DNA from: Actinomycetota bacterium
GTDB taxonomy: Bacteria; Actinomycetota; Actinomycetes; Actinomycetales; Dermatophilaceae
Assembly (NCBI GenBank): GCA_020160805.1
Contig: JAIUPO010000029.1
Span: forward strand, 1 to 43,534
DNA length: 43,534 nt
Direction of reading: 5' to 3'
Shown here piece by piece: positions 8,015 to 16,541 of the stretch. Within the stretch, counting starts at the first letter, position 1; each line of letters starts with the position of its first letter. Below the pieces are notes generated by a model. That model made no database searches. It was not told the DNA's origin and worked only from the letters and a program-made list of their open reading frames with translations. The position numbers were made by a program, and so were the translations under genes.

Positions 8015-9059
8015 ATGGACGATTACCTAGCCACCACGTCCGCCACATTCACGACCGGCGCACGCCACGAATTCCATGGGCCTTTCAGCCTGGCCCAAGC
8101 CCGAGCCGCCGGCATGACCGAACGTGAGTGGCGCGATCGAGCCCTGGTCCGCGCCACGCGCGGTGTCCGAGCGCCGCGCGAGGCCCACACTCTCCAGGAA
8201 CGGGCCCGAGTCATGGCACTGGCCATACCCGAGCCCTTCGCCTTCTCTCACTCGACGGCCGCGCGATTGTGGGGCTTGCCGCTGCCGGCGCCCTATGAGG
8301 ATGAGTTGACTATGCATGTCCTGCGGGGTCGGGCCATTGAGCGCCTCGGGTGCACCGGACACGCTGGCCTGCCGTCGCGGCAGACGGCCCTTGTTCGTGG
8401 CTTGCCCGTGACAAGCCTGGCCGACACCTGGGTGGACCTCGGCGAGTTGGCTGAGCCCGCGCTCACTCGTGACGACCTGGTCGTCATCGGCGATGCGATT
8501 GCGCTGGCCCTGGACCGCGCCCTGGCACCTGTCGATGAGGACGATGACGCAGCATGGGCGGATTATGTGGCGGCGAGGTATGACGCCGAGCAAGCGACCT
8601 GGTCCCGTCGTGCCGCGGTCGGGATGGACGCCGAGCCCGCAGGCGTCACGACGATGCGGGAGGCGCGTGACCGGCGGGTGCGGCCGCGCGGCGCCGTCCT
8701 TCTGGACTCTGCCCTCGAGCGCGTGCGACCGCGCGTCCGCTCACCGCAAGAGACCAGGACACGCCTAATGTTCGTCGCCGCCGGCTTGCCCGAGCCGGAG
8801 ACGGGAGCTCAAATCGGCACGCACTCGGGCTGGTGGGGGGGAGTTCGACTTGGCCTGGCGGCGCCAGAGGGTTGCCGTCGAATACCAGGGCGCTCCGCAT
8901 GGCACCCTCGCCTCGCGTCGATCGGACCGCGCCAAGTTCCGGCTCGTCGAAGACGAAGGGTGGCTGGTGTTCGAAGTCTTTGCCCACGACCTTCGACCGG
9001 GCGTCCACCGTCGCGAACTGCTCGACCGCATCGGCCGGGCGCTCAAAGAGCGTGGCTGA
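8015..9059 (+). pseudogene. AbiEi-antitoxin-like/DUF559 endonuclease-domain protein, frameshifted
   Basis: The first part (from ATG 8015) resembles the N-terminus of actinobacterial proteins with an AbiEi-type winged-helix antitoxin domain (LAQARAAGMTEREWRDRALVR, AFSHSTAARLWGLPLP). The C-terminal DUF559/Vsr-like nuclease part (DLAWRRQRVAVEYQGAPHG, LVEDEGWLVFEVFAHDLRPG) is in another frame. The break is at a run of seven G at 8835-8841. With six G the frame would read GWWGEFDLAWRRQ and join both halves to a stop at 9059. This may be true decay, a phase-variable tract or a read error. Unrepaired, translation runs on in the wrong frame to 9181. Confidence 0.8.
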
Positions 9060-9087
9060 CTCTCGGTGCGAGGCGGCGTTCATCACC

Positions 9088-9151
9088 CGTCGAGTTCGGG
9101 AAACACGCCGACGACGGGACCGCACACTCGGCGTGTTTCCCGAACTCGACG
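9088..9151. repeat. 64-nt palindromic element, copy 3
   Basis: Left arm 9088-9109 and right arm 9130-9151 are perfect reverse complements and identical to the arms of copy 1. The 20-nt centre begins GA and ends TC, which lengthens the stem by 2 bp. It is between the frameshifted gene and the asparaginase gene. Confidence 0.93.
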
Positions 9152-9231
9152 AAGGCCACGCGGCGCAGGTCTGGCTCTTAGGTCTGGGTGCGAGCCTTGC
9201 GTCCGCACGTTGTGCTGGCGGCGTGAGGGGC

Positions 9232-9237
9232 TAGCCT
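9232..9237 (+). promoter_or_regulatory. Candidate leaderless -10 element (TAGCCT)
   Basis: TAGCCT ends 8 nt before the GTG at 9246. It fits TANNNT and there is no ribosome site in between. Confidence 0.4.
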
Positions 9238-9245
9238 CGGGCAGC

Positions 9246-10223
9246 GTGAGCCCTGCATCTCCCGCCCCCGCAGTCCTGACCGAAGCGCCCGTGCTCGCGT
9301 ATGTCGACCGGGGCGGCTTCGTTGAGTCCGTGCACCGCGCCTCCGTGGTGGTCACCGCCCCCGACGGCTCGGTTGAGCGGGCCTGGGGCGATGTCGCGGC
9401 GCCGATCTTCCCGCGCTCCAGCAACAAGCCGCTGCAGGCACTGGCCATGGTGCGCGCGGGCTTGGATCTGCCGGATCACCTGCTCGCGCTGGCGTGCGCG
9501 AGCCATTCGGGGCTGGCATACCACCTGGACGGGGTGCGCGAGATCCTCGGCGGGGTGGGGCTGGATGAGGCCGCACTGCAGAACACCCCCGACCTGCCCT
9601 ATGACGCCGCGGAACGCGAGCGAGTGCTGCGCGCGGGCGGGGCTCCGACATCGATCTTTCAGAACTGCTCGGGCAAGCACGCGGCGATGCTCGCCACCTG
9701 CCACGCGAATGGCTGGCCGATCGAGAGTTATCGCGATCCGTCGCATCCCTTGCAGGTGGCAATGGCGCAAACGATTGCTGACCTGGCGGGGGAGCAAGTC
9801 GCCGCGAGCGCCGTCGACGGCTGCGGTGCGCCGGTCATGGCGATCAGCCTGCGCGGGCTGGCGTGGGCCTTTGGTCGGCTAGCGAGCGCGGACCCCGCGA
9901 CCCCGGAGGGTCGGGTCGGGCACGCGATGTCAGCGCACCCGGAGTATGTCGGCGGCGAGGGTCGCGATGTCACCGCGCTGATGGCCGGGACGCTCGGGGT
10001 GGTGGCCAAGGATGGGGCCGAGGCGGTGTATGCCGTGGGCCTGCCCGACGGGCGCGGCATCGCGCTCAAGGTCGCCGATGGTGGCCAGCGGGCGCGGCCG
10101 GTCATCCTCGCCGCCGTGCTGCGCTCCTTGGGCGTCTCGAGTTCGGCCTACGCCACGCTCGAGTACGCCCCGATCCTCGGGCATGGCGAGCCGGTGGGAT
10201 CGGTCTACGCCGTCGGCATCTGA
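9246..10223 (+). CDS. Asparaginase (L-asparaginase II family)
   Basis: A 325-residue member of the asparaginase II family (PF06089 type), expected to hydrolyse L-asparagine to aspartate and ammonia. Motifs seen are YVDRGGFVESVHRASVVV near the start, FPRSSNKPLQALA (about residue 57), ACASHSGLAYHLDGV, SIFQNCSGKHAAMLA and DGCGAPVMAISL. This family is not related to the E. coli AnsA/AnsB fold. The start is GTG 9246. The stop overlaps the dtd start by one base. Confidence 0.9.
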   Translation: MSPASPAPAVLTEAPVLAYVDRGGFVESVHRASVVVTAPDGSVERAWGDVAAPIFPRSSNKPLQALAMVRAGLDLPDHLLALACASHSGLAYHLDGVREILGGVGLDEAALQNTPDLPYDAAERERVLRAGGAPTSIFQNCSGKHAAMLATCHANGWPIESYRDPSHPLQVAMAQTIADLAGEQVAASAVDGCGAPVMAISLRGLAWAFGRLASADPATPEGRVGHAMSAHPEYVGGEGRDVTALMAGTLGVVAKDGAEAVYAVGLPDGRGIALKVADGGQRARPVILAAVLRSLGVSSSAYATLEYAPILGHGEPVGSVYAVGI

Positions 10224-10657
10224 TGCGCGCCGTCATTCAACGGGCCGACGGGGCGTCGGTTGTCGTTGCGGGGGAACGCATTTCGGGCTTCGTCGGACCC
10301 GGTCTCGTGGTGCTCGCCGGGGTAACGCACGGGGACGGACCCGCGGAGGTGGCCTTCTTGGCGCGCAAGATCGCCCAGTTGCGGATCCTGCGGGAGGAGC
10401 GCAGCGCCGAGGAACTGGGGGCGCCGGTCTTGCTGATCAGTCAGTTCACGCTCTATGCCGACACCCGCAAAGGCCGCCGGCCGTCCTGGAATGGCGCCGC
10501 CCCCGGGCTGGTCGCCGAGCCGCTGGTGGCCGAGTTGGGGCGGGCGCTCTCCGCATACGGCCTGCCCGTGCACGAGGGCGTCTTCGGCGCCGATATGGCC
10601 GTCTCGTTCACCAATGACGGCCCCGTGACAGTCTTGCTCGACTCGGCCGCCCCCTGA
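10223..10657 (+). CDS. dtd: D-aminoacyl-tRNA deacylase
   Basis: DTD removes D-amino acids (and glycine) wrongly attached to tRNA. The 144-residue protein begins MRAVIQRADGASVVV and contains the active-site SQFTLYADTRKGRRPSW and the second motif TNDGPVTVLLD with its Gly-Pro pair. The loop before SQFTL, usually containing an Asn-x-Ser segment, is shortened to REERSAEELGAP. It is joined to the asparaginase gene (TGATG) and is probably co-transcribed with it. Confidence 0.93.
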   Translation: MRAVIQRADGASVVVAGERISGFVGPGLVVLAGVTHGDGPAEVAFLARKIAQLRILREERSAEELGAPVLLISQFTLYADTRKGRRPSWNGAAPGLVAEPLVAELGRALSAYGLPVHEGVFGADMAVSFTNDGPVTVLLDSAAP

Positions 10658-10709
10658 CCGTCGCCCCCTAAGCGCCACCCCTGACCCCCTCTGACGAGCT
10701 CCCCCACCC

Positions 10710-10773
10710 CGTCGAGTTCGGGAAACACGCCGAGAAAGCGGTCTGATCTTCGGCGTGTTTCCCGATCTCGACG
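10710..10773. repeat. 64-nt palindromic element, copy 4
   Basis: Left arm 10710-10731 is identical to the other copies. Right arm 10752-10773 has one change (CCGATCTCGACG instead of CCGAACTCGACG), shared with copy 5. The 20-nt centre is unlike the others. It is between the convergent dtd and HBHA-like genes, where it could also act as a terminator. Confidence 0.92.
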
Positions 10774-10806
10774 TTTGTGATCGGCCGCCCAGAACCCAGA
10801 CATGCG

Positions 10807-10841
10807 CGTGGGGCCCGGGGAGTGATCCTCCGGGCCCCACG
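10807..10841. terminator. Strong GC hairpin after the HBHA-like gene
   Basis: CGTGGGGCCCGG (10807-10818) pairs exactly with CCGGGCCCCACG (10830-10841) around an 11-nt loop. It lies 45 nt past the minus-strand stop at 10886. There is no T-run, as is common in Actinobacteria. Confidence 0.75.
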
Positions 10842-10885
10842 GCGTTCAGGGTGTCAGCGGGTCAAGCCCGCGCGACGGGTGCTGC

Positions 10886-11587
10886 TCAGGCGCCGACCTT
10901 GGCGGTCGCGTCGGTGGCGGCCTTCTTGGTGGCGGCAGCGGACTTGCGAGCGCTGGTGGTCGCACCCTTGGCGGCGGTGCGGGTCTTGGCGGCGCTGTTC
11001 TTGGCCGTCGTGGCGGTGCGCTTGGCCGCGGTGCGGGTCTTCTTGACCGCGGTGGTGGCCTCGGCCTTGACCTCGGCGGCCTCGTCGGCGACGGAGTCAC
11101 CGAGGACGCTGACGAACTTCGCAGCTTCCTTGCGACCGGTGGTGAAGGTGGCCTTGGCCTGCGCCTCGACGTCGTCGAAGGCCTTCTTGGCCTGGGTCAG
11201 GGCGCCTTCGGACAGGGCCATGGTGCTCTTGGCCTGCTCGACGAGGTCCTTGGTGGACTTCTGGTTGCGGATCCGGTCGACGAGCTTCTCGCCGCGGGTG
11301 GCGAGCTCCTCGTAGGACTCCTGCAGCTTCTCGGCCAGCTCGCGGGCCTTGGCCGGCGCGTCCTGAGCCTCGGTCATGAACTTCGTCGCGAAGTCCGAGA
11401 CCTTGCCCGGGAAGGCGGCGACATCGGTGCGGGTGGCGTCGGCGGTCTCGCCGGCCTTGAGGGTGACCTCACGGACCTTCTCGATCGCGAGGTCGGTCAT
11501 GCCGATGTAGGCGTACATGGGCGTGGTGCCCTCGGCGACGGCCTTACGGAGGTCGAACTTCTTGGCGGTGGTGGTGGCCACTGTCAT
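10886..11587 (-). CDS. HBHA-like surface/histone-like protein with a Lys-Ala-rich tail
   Basis: The 233-residue protein has a mainly helical, coiled-coil-like body (about 25-165) and a low-complexity tail rich in Lys, Ala, Thr and Arg (repeats such as AAKRTATTAKN and AAKGATTSARK). This is the layout of mycobacterial heparin-binding haemagglutinin HbhA (Rv0475). The tail could bind acidic polymers or DNA. The start overlaps the stop of the XRE regulator. With the DUF2516 gene nearby it reproduces the Rv0474-Rv0476 neighbourhood. Adhesion is known for HbhA; here only the resemblance is shown. Confidence 0.75.
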   Translation of the reverse strand: MTVATTTAKKFDLRKAVAEGTTPMYAYIGMTDLAIEKVREVTLKAGETADATRTDVAAFPGKVSDFATKFMTEAQDAPAKARELAEKLQESYEELATRGEKLVDRIRNQKSTKDLVEQAKSTMALSEGALTQAKKAFDDVEAQAKATFTTGRKEAAKFVSVLGDSVADEAAEVKAEATTAVKKTRTAAKRTATTAKNSAAKTRTAAKGATTSARKSAAATKKAATDATAKVGA

Positions 11588-12072
11588 CCTTCTTTCGTGT
11601 TTGCCGCAGCGGGTGCGGCCTTGGTCTTGGGGGTGGGGCGCTTGCGTGGGGCACGCGGCGCCGGGGTCTTCGCGCTCGAAGCGGCGGGCTCCGAATCGCT
11701 CGGCGCGGCACCGACGAAGCTGTCGTAGATGTCGAGCAGGGTGCTCTTTTGCCGGCTGGTGAGCCGAGGGTCGGACTTGATGACCGCACGGGTGTCCGGG
11801 CCGGTCGGGCCACTGGCCTCGTCCGGATCGAGCAGTCCCGCACGGACATACAGGGACTCCGCGGAGACCTGCAGACCCTTTGCGAGCTGGTTGAGGATCT
11901 CGGCGCTCGGCTTCTTCAGGCCCCGCTCAATTTGCGAAAGGTAGGGGTTGGAGACGCCGGCGAGCTCCGAGAGCTGACGGACCGACAACCGCGCCCCCAC
12001 GCGCTGTTCGCGCAGGTAGTCACCGAGGCCTTGGCCTAGGTCACCGAGCGGGTTGTTCTTCATGTCCACCAT
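11584..12072 (-). CDS. XRE-family helix-turn-helix regulator
   Basis: The 162-residue protein has an XRE/Cro-type helix-turn-helix at about residues 14-68 (LREQRVGARLSVRQLSELA then VSNPYLSQIERGLKKPSAE) and a disordered Pro/Ala/Lys-rich C-terminus. ATG at 12072 is chosen because GGAG lies 8 nt before it. It is coupled to the HBHA-like gene (4-nt overlap), matching Rv0474 next to hbhA, so it probably controls that gene and itself. The upstream DNA contains AGTTAGCACTTTGCAAACT (12086-12104), a partly symmetric candidate operator. Confidence 0.85.
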   Translation of the reverse strand: MVDMKNNPLGDLGQGLGDYLREQRVGARLSVRQLSELAGVSNPYLSQIERGLKKPSAEILNQLAKGLQVSAESLYVRAGLLDPDEASGPTGPDTRAVIKSDPRLTSRQKSTLLDIYDSFVGAAPSDSEPAASSAKTPAPRAPRKRPTPKTKAAPAAANTKEG

Positions 12073-12142
12073 TATGCTTGCTCCAGTTAGCACTTTGCAA
12101 ACTAGGGCATCCGTGACCTGCCTCACGCACGGCTTCGCCCCG

Positions 12143-12148
12143 TATGCT
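12143..12148 (+). promoter_or_regulatory. Candidate leaderless -10 element (TATGCT)
   Basis: TATGCT ends 6 nt before the ATG at 12155, with no ribosome site. It is divergent from the XRE regulator gene. Confidence 0.45.
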
Positions 12149-12154
12149 GCCCGC

Positions 12155-12475
12155 ATGTTTCACGAGGTCCAGTCCTGGGTCCTGCTGGTGCTCGGCGTGG
12201 GCGCCCTGGGCCTCGAAGTCTTCGCGCTCATCGATGCCGTACGCCGCCGGCCGGATGCCTTCGTCGCCGCGGACAAGCGCACCAAGCAGCTGTGGACGAT
12301 CGTCCTCGGCATCGCCACCGCGCTCGGTTTTGTGCTGCTCTTCAGCCCGCTGAACCTCTTTGGCTTGCTCGCCGTGGTCGCCGCCGCCGTCTATCTCACC
12401 GACGTCAAGCCGGCCCTCGACCAAGTCCAGGGCCGCGGCGATCGCCGCAATATGGGTCCCTACGGTCCCTGGTGA
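12155..12475 (+). CDS. DUF2516 small membrane protein
   Basis: A 106-residue protein with hydrophobic segments at about 8-28 and 45-84 and a charged loop between (DAVRRRPDAFVAADKRTKQLW). This agrees with the DUF2516 family (Rv0476 in M. tuberculosis), which lies next to hbhA. The function is unknown. ATG 12155 is preferred over an in-frame ATG at 12053, which would add an arginine- and cysteine-containing stretch unlike the family. The stop is followed at once by fdhD (4-nt gap). Confidence 0.85.
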   Translation: MFHEVQSWVLLVLGVGALGLEVFALIDAVRRRPDAFVAADKRTKQLWTIVLGIATALGFVLLFSPLNLFGLLAVVAAAVYLTDVKPALDQVQGRGDRRNMGPYGPW

Positions 12476-12479
12476 CCGC

Positions 12480-13343
12480 ATGGGTCGGGTGACGACGCGG
12501 GTCCCGGTCACGAAGATCCGGTATGCCGATGCCTCCCGCCCCGCCCCTCGCGCGGATGTCGTCGCTGTCGAGGAGCCCTTGGAGATCCGCGCGGCCGGGC
12601 AGGTGCTCACCGTCACCATGCGCACCCCCGGCGCCGATGTCGATCTCGCGCATGGTTGGTTGCTCGCCGAGGGCCTGATCACCTCGGCCGCGGAGGTGCG
12701 GACCGCACGTTATTGCGCGGGCGCCGGCGAGACCGGCCCGGACGGGATCGCCCAGAACACCTACAACGTCCTCGACCTTGACCTCGCCGACCGCGCCCTC
12801 GCACGGCTCGACGGCCCCCTGGGTGCCGCGCAGCGACTCGGCGTGACCACCAGTGCCTGCGGAGTATGCGGATCGGCCTCCATCGACGCACTCCGCGAGC
12901 GCGTCCCCCGCGCTGGCTTTTCCCATGTGGCACAACAGCTTTCGGTTGCTGCCGTGCCGTCGATGATCGAGACGCTCCGCGCCTCCCAAGCCACTTTCGG
13001 CAAGACCGGCGGGACACATGCGGCGGCCCTCTTTGACGACTCCGGCGCCCTGCGCGGCGCGGCCGAGGATGTCGGCCGCCACAACGCGGTCGACAAGGTC
13101 GTCGGCGGCGCCCTCGTCAGCGGCGCCGTGCCACCCCTCGGCGGGACGCTCGTCGTCAGCTCGCGGGCGTCCTACGAGGTGGTTCAGAAGGCGGCGATGG
13201 CCGGCATACCCGTCGTCATCGCCGTTTCGGCACCCAGCTCACTCGCGGTCGACGCCGCCACCACCCTCGAGATGACGCTGCTCGCCTTCGCCCGCGAGGA
13301 CGGGGTCAATGTGTATGCCGGGGGGCGCCGCCTGAACGACTGA
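12480..13343 (+). CDS. fdhD: Formate dehydrogenase accessory sulfurtransferase FdhD
   Basis: FdhD takes sulfur from a cysteine desulfurase and passes it to the molybdenum cofactor for formate dehydrogenase. The 287-residue protein has the cysteine loop TSACGVCGSASID (about residues 122-134), GKTGGTHAAALFD, and the cofactor-binding stretch EDVGRHNAVDKVVGGAL. No formate dehydrogenase structural gene is in the window. The MobA-like gene 5 kb upstream is a functional partner. Confidence 0.95.
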   Translation: MGRVTTRVPVTKIRYADASRPAPRADVVAVEEPLEIRAAGQVLTVTMRTPGADVDLAHGWLLAEGLITSAAEVRTARYCAGAGETGPDGIAQNTYNVLDLDLADRALARLDGPLGAAQRLGVTTSACGVCGSASIDALRERVPRAGFSHVAQQLSVAAVPSMIETLRASQATFGKTGGTHAAALFDDSGALRGAAEDVGRHNAVDKVVGGALVSGAVPPLGGTLVVSSRASYEVVQKAAMAGIPVVIAVSAPSSLAVDAATTLEMTLLAFAREDGVNVYAGGRRLND

Positions 13344-13368
13344 CGGCGCCTCATACCTCTGGCAGAGC

Positions 13369-14193
13369 TCAGCGGCGTTTGACACCCAAGGCCTCGCGGG
13401 CCGCGGTCGTGGTCATCGGCGGTCGCTGCATCTCTGTCGCCAATCGCGCTGCGCGAGAGACGAGTTCGCTATTGTGCCGCACCGGCTGACCCTTGGCATA
13501 CATGATGTTGTCCTCCATCCCGACGCGCAGATGCCCACCCGCCGAGAGAGCGGCGGCCATGATCGGCAGGTGGGCTCGACCGATGCCGGTGGCCGCCCAA
13601 CTGGTCACCTCACGCGGAAGCATCCCGACACCCGCCATCAGCGCGGCGGTCGTGCCCGGCATACCTCCGGGCACATTGGTCACGAAGTCAACATGCACGA
13701 TGCCGCCGAAGGGCAGCCCGTGCGTGTCGATCAGCCGCGCGAGCGCGGCGACATGGCCGAGGTCGAAGAGCTCGAACTCCGGCACGACCTCGCGCTCCTG
13801 CGCCTGGACATAGAGGTCGCTCATGAAGCCATAGGGGTTGAGGAAGACGTCATCGCCGAAATTCGTTGTGCCACAAGTCAAACTGCACGAGTCCGGCTCC
13901 GCGTCGAGCACGGTCAACCGCTGCTCCAGCGGATCGTGGACCGAACCGCCGGTGGAGAGCTGGATGATCAGGTCGGTCTCGGCGCGCACGGCGTCGACCG
14001 CCGCCTTGAGATATCCCCGGTCGAGGGTCGGCTGATGCTCCGCATCGCGGATGTGCAGGTGGATCATCGCGGCCCCGGCCGCCTCGCACGTGCGGGCCGT
14101 TTCGACAAGCTCCTCGAGGGTGGTGGGGAGTTGCGGGACGTCAGCCTTCGCGTGCTCGGCGCCGGTGGGTGCCACGGTGATCAGGGTGCTCAT
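13369..14193 (-). CDS. BKACE-family enzyme (3-keto-5-aminohexanoate cleavage-like, DUF849)
   Basis: A 274-residue TIM-barrel enzyme of the beta-keto acid cleavage family, which condenses a beta-keto acid with acetyl-CoA to give acetoacetate and a new CoA ester. The zinc-binding pair is seen in MIHLHIRD (about residues 43-50) and the catalytic Glu region in VGMEDNIMYAKG near residue 225. The actual keto acid cannot be told from sequence. It is convergent with fdhD, 25 nt away. Confidence 0.88.
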   Translation of the reverse strand: MSTLITVAPTGAEHAKADVPQLPTTLEELVETARTCEAAGAAMIHLHIRDAEHQPTLDRGYLKAAVDAVRAETDLIIQLSTGGSVHDPLEQRLTVLDAEPDSCSLTCGTTNFGDDVFLNPYGFMSDLYVQAQEREVVPEFELFDLGHVAALARLIDTHGLPFGGIVHVDFVTNVPGGMPGTTAALMAGVGMLPREVTSWAATGIGRAHLPIMAAALSAGGHLRVGMEDNIMYAKGQPVRHNSELVSRAARLATEMQRPPMTTTAAREALGVKRR

Positions 14194-14241
14194 GACCCCA
14201 TCATCGTGGCTCCCCGCCTGCGGCTCGAACCGGGCCCCGCG

Positions 14242-15282
14242 TCAGGGCGTGACGATCGTGCTTTGCGCCGCACTGATATCCCCGGCGCGCAGCTCGGCAT
14301 CCTCCGGGGTATTGCGCTTGATCATCGCGAGCGCAATCGGTCCATCCTCGTAATGCCGCGCCACGCTGGTCAGGTGGCCGATGGCACGCCCGTCCAGAGT
14401 GAGCTGGGTGCCGCGCTCCGGGAGGGTATGCCCGGAGCCATCAAGGTGCAGGAAGACCAGCCGGCGCGGGGGCCGACCCAAGTTGTGGACGCGCGCGATC
14501 GTCTCTTGCCCGCGATAGCAGCCCTTGTGCAGATGCACCGCCGTGCGCAGCCAATCCACCTCGTGCGGGATCGTGCGATGGTCGGTTTCGTAGCCCACCC
14601 GCGGCCGCCAATCCGCCACCCGCAAGGCCTCCGCGGCCCACATCCCGGCGAGCGCCCGATCCTCGACGGCCTTTTCCAGCTCAGCGCGCGGCACGATCAC
14701 CTCGCGCCACGCGCGGCCGGCAGCGGGGTGCTCCGCGGGGCCGTATGCCGTGGTGTCCCCCACCAGATCCGGCCACGGATCGCGCCACGCCGCGACGCCC
14801 ACGGGGTCACCGGGGGCGAACTCGCGCCCGACCGGCTCGCCCAGCACGGCATACGACGCCGTGACCAGGTCGACCTCGACCCGCAACATGAAACGCATCC
14901 TGTCCAGCCACTCGGCGAGCGCAACCCCGGTGCCCGGCTCGAGCGTGATCCACACGCGCTCGCCGTCGTCGACGAGATGTAGATCGTGCTCGATGTGACC
15001 CTTGGGTGACAGGACCAGCGACTCGCGGGAGGTCCACGGGGCCAGCCCGGTCAGGTGCTGGGTCGTCATGGAATGCAACCACGTCAGGCGATCCGGCCCG
15101 GTGATGGTGAGGACATCGCGATTCGACAGATCGACGGCAGCCAACCCCTCGATCAGCAGCCGCTGTTCGCGCAGCGGATCCCCGTAGTGCGCGGCGACGG
15201 TGGCATCCACCCCGTCACCCGCGACGGCCCCCGGCCGCCCCAGCAGGGGCGAGGGTGCGAGGGTGACGGGAGCGAACGGCAT
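14242..15282 (-). CDS. ygfZ: YgfZ/GcvT-like folate-binding protein
   Basis: YgfZ-type proteins use tetrahydrofolate to help repair or mature certain iron-sulfur enzymes. The 346-residue protein is related to GcvT and has the signature KGCYRGQETIARVHNLGRPP (about residues 255-274), with the conserved cysteine. The N-terminal part has DLSNRDVLTITGPDRLTWLHSM. The absence of glycine cleavage genes nearby supports YgfZ rather than GcvT. It is divergent from the LCP gene. Confidence 0.88.
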   Translation of the reverse strand: MPFAPVTLAPSPLLGRPGAVAGDGVDATVAAHYGDPLREQRLLIEGLAAVDLSNRDVLTITGPDRLTWLHSMTTQHLTGLAPWTSRESLVLSPKGHIEHDLHLVDDGERVWITLEPGTGVALAEWLDRMRFMLRVEVDLVTASYAVLGEPVGREFAPGDPVGVAAWRDPWPDLVGDTTAYGPAEHPAAGRAWREVIVPRAELEKAVEDRALAGMWAAEALRVADWRPRVGYETDHRTIPHEVDWLRTAVHLHKGCYRGQETIARVHNLGRPPRRLVFLHLDGSGHTLPERGTQLTLDGRAIGHLTSVARHYEDGPIALAMIKRNTPEDAELRAGDISAAQSTIVTP

Positions 15283-15352
15283 ACAACCATCGTCGCAGAC
15301 CAGACTGACAGGGCCCGCCCGGCACGGTCAGGTCCCACCCAGCCGGTGACCG

Positions 15353-15358
15353 TATGAT
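15353..15358 (+). promoter_or_regulatory. Candidate leaderless -10 element (TATGAT)
   Basis: TATGAT ends 6 nt before the GTG at 15365. It is the best -10 match in the window and there is no ribosome site before the start. Confidence 0.5.
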
Positions 15359-15364
15359 CGCCCG

Positions 15365-16384
15365 GTGCAGGAGCAGTACGCGGACGGCGCCGAACCCACC
15401 CCGCGGACGCGACGGCGGGGGCGCCGGATCCTGGTCGCCTTGCTCCTCATGGCCTTCCTCGCGGTGGCCTCGATGGGCGGCTTCCTGCTGTATCTGAACA
15501 GCAAGGTCGGGTCGATCCAGACCGACACCACCCTCCTGCCGACCGCCGGCTCGAATGACGGCGGCGGCACCGGCGAGGGCACCGGATCGGGCGGTGAGAC
15601 CCTCGTGACGGACGCGGGCACGAACTATCTCATCATCGGCTCCGATGCGCGGTCGGGGGAAACCTTCAGCCGCAGCGACGTCATCATCTTGGCTCACGTG
15701 ACGAAGAAGAAGGACAAGGTCTACCTGATCCACTTCCCGCGTGACCTATATGTGCAGATTCCCGGGCGGACCAAGGACAAGATCAACGCCGCCTATGCCT
15801 ATGGCGGCGGCGCACTACTGGCCCAGACGCTGCAGAATCTCACCAAGGTCAAGGTCGACCACGCCGCGAAGATCGACTTCGAGGGCTTCAAGCGGATGAC
15901 CGACGCCGTCGGCGGGGTGCGCGTGTGGGCCGAGCAGCCGAGCACCCAAGGTGACCTGCAAATCGTCAAGGGCTGGAACGACCTCAATGGCACGCAGGCG
16001 CTGGCCTTCGTCCGCGAGCGCTACCAATTGCGCGAGGGCGATATCGACCGTGGCCGGCGTCAGATGGCCTTCGTGAAGGCGTTGATGGTCAAGACGATCA
16101 GCCCCGGGGTCTTGTTGAACCCGGTCAAGCTGACGACCTTCATCAATGCCGCGACGGACAATATGACGGTGGACGCGGGCTTGTCCGGCTCCTACATCCG
16201 GTCCGAGGCGCTGTCCTTGCGGAATCTGCGGCCCGACGACATCGTCTTCATCACAGCGCCCTTCAGCGGCTATGGCACCGCCCCCAATGGCGGGGCGATC
16301 GACATCCTCGACGAGATCCGCATGGACCGGTTGGCCGAGGCGCTGCAGAACGACAAGGTCGATGAGTACCTCGCCGAGAACTGA
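15365..16384 (+). CDS. LytR-CpsA-Psr (LCP) family glycopolymer transferase
   Basis: LCP enzymes attach lipid-linked glycopolymers (arabinogalactan or teichoic-type) to peptidoglycan outside the membrane. The 339-residue protein has a charged N-terminus, one membrane helix (about 21-43), a Gly/Ser linker and the LCP domain: SDVIILAHV, HFPRDLYVQIPG, INAAYAYGG and ALAFVRERYQLREGDIDRGRRQ, with the conserved Arg and Asp residues. The start is GTG 15365. It is convergent with the nitrobindin-like gene. Confidence 0.92.
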   Translation: MQEQYADGAEPTPRTRRRGRRILVALLLMAFLAVASMGGFLLYLNSKVGSIQTDTTLLPTAGSNDGGGTGEGTGSGGETLVTDAGTNYLIIGSDARSGETFSRSDVIILAHVTKKKDKVYLIHFPRDLYVQIPGRTKDKINAAYAYGGGALLAQTLQNLTKVKVDHAAKIDFEGFKRMTDAVGGVRVWAEQPSTQGDLQIVKGWNDLNGTQALAFVRERYQLREGDIDRGRRQMAFVKALMVKTISPGVLLNPVKLTTFINAATDNMTVDAGLSGSYIRSEALSLRNLRPDDIVFITAPFSGYGTAPNGGAIDILDEIRMDRLAEALQNDKVDEYLAEN

Positions 16385-16434
16385 CCCGGCCCCATCTGCC
16401 CTAGGGGCCCACTCGACGCGGCCTATCGACTGAG

Positions 16435-16480
16435 CTACCGCCTGGTACTGGTCGTGATCGCGACCAATACCGGGCGGTAG
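16435..16480. repeat. 46-bp near-perfect palindrome, copy 1
   Basis: CTACCGCCTGGTA (16435-16447) pairs with TACCGGGCGGTAG (16468-16480), and the symmetry continues through a GATC-containing centre without a loop. A related copy in the opposite orientation lies at 31852-31897. It is between the convergent LCP and nitrobindin-like genes. Confidence 0.8.
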
Positions 16481-16541
16481 CGCGGTCGGTAGCGCGGCCC
16501 GGTGGGGGCATCGCTCAGCGGGGTCGACTCGGTCGACGGGC

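Noticed and set aside
16421-16443. tRNA-like 5' half on the minus strand (GGCGGTAGCTCAGTCGATAG)
   Set aside because: It resembles an acceptor and D-arm start, but no anticodon stem, T-arm or 3' acceptor follows. It also overlaps the 46-bp palindrome. At most a remnant.
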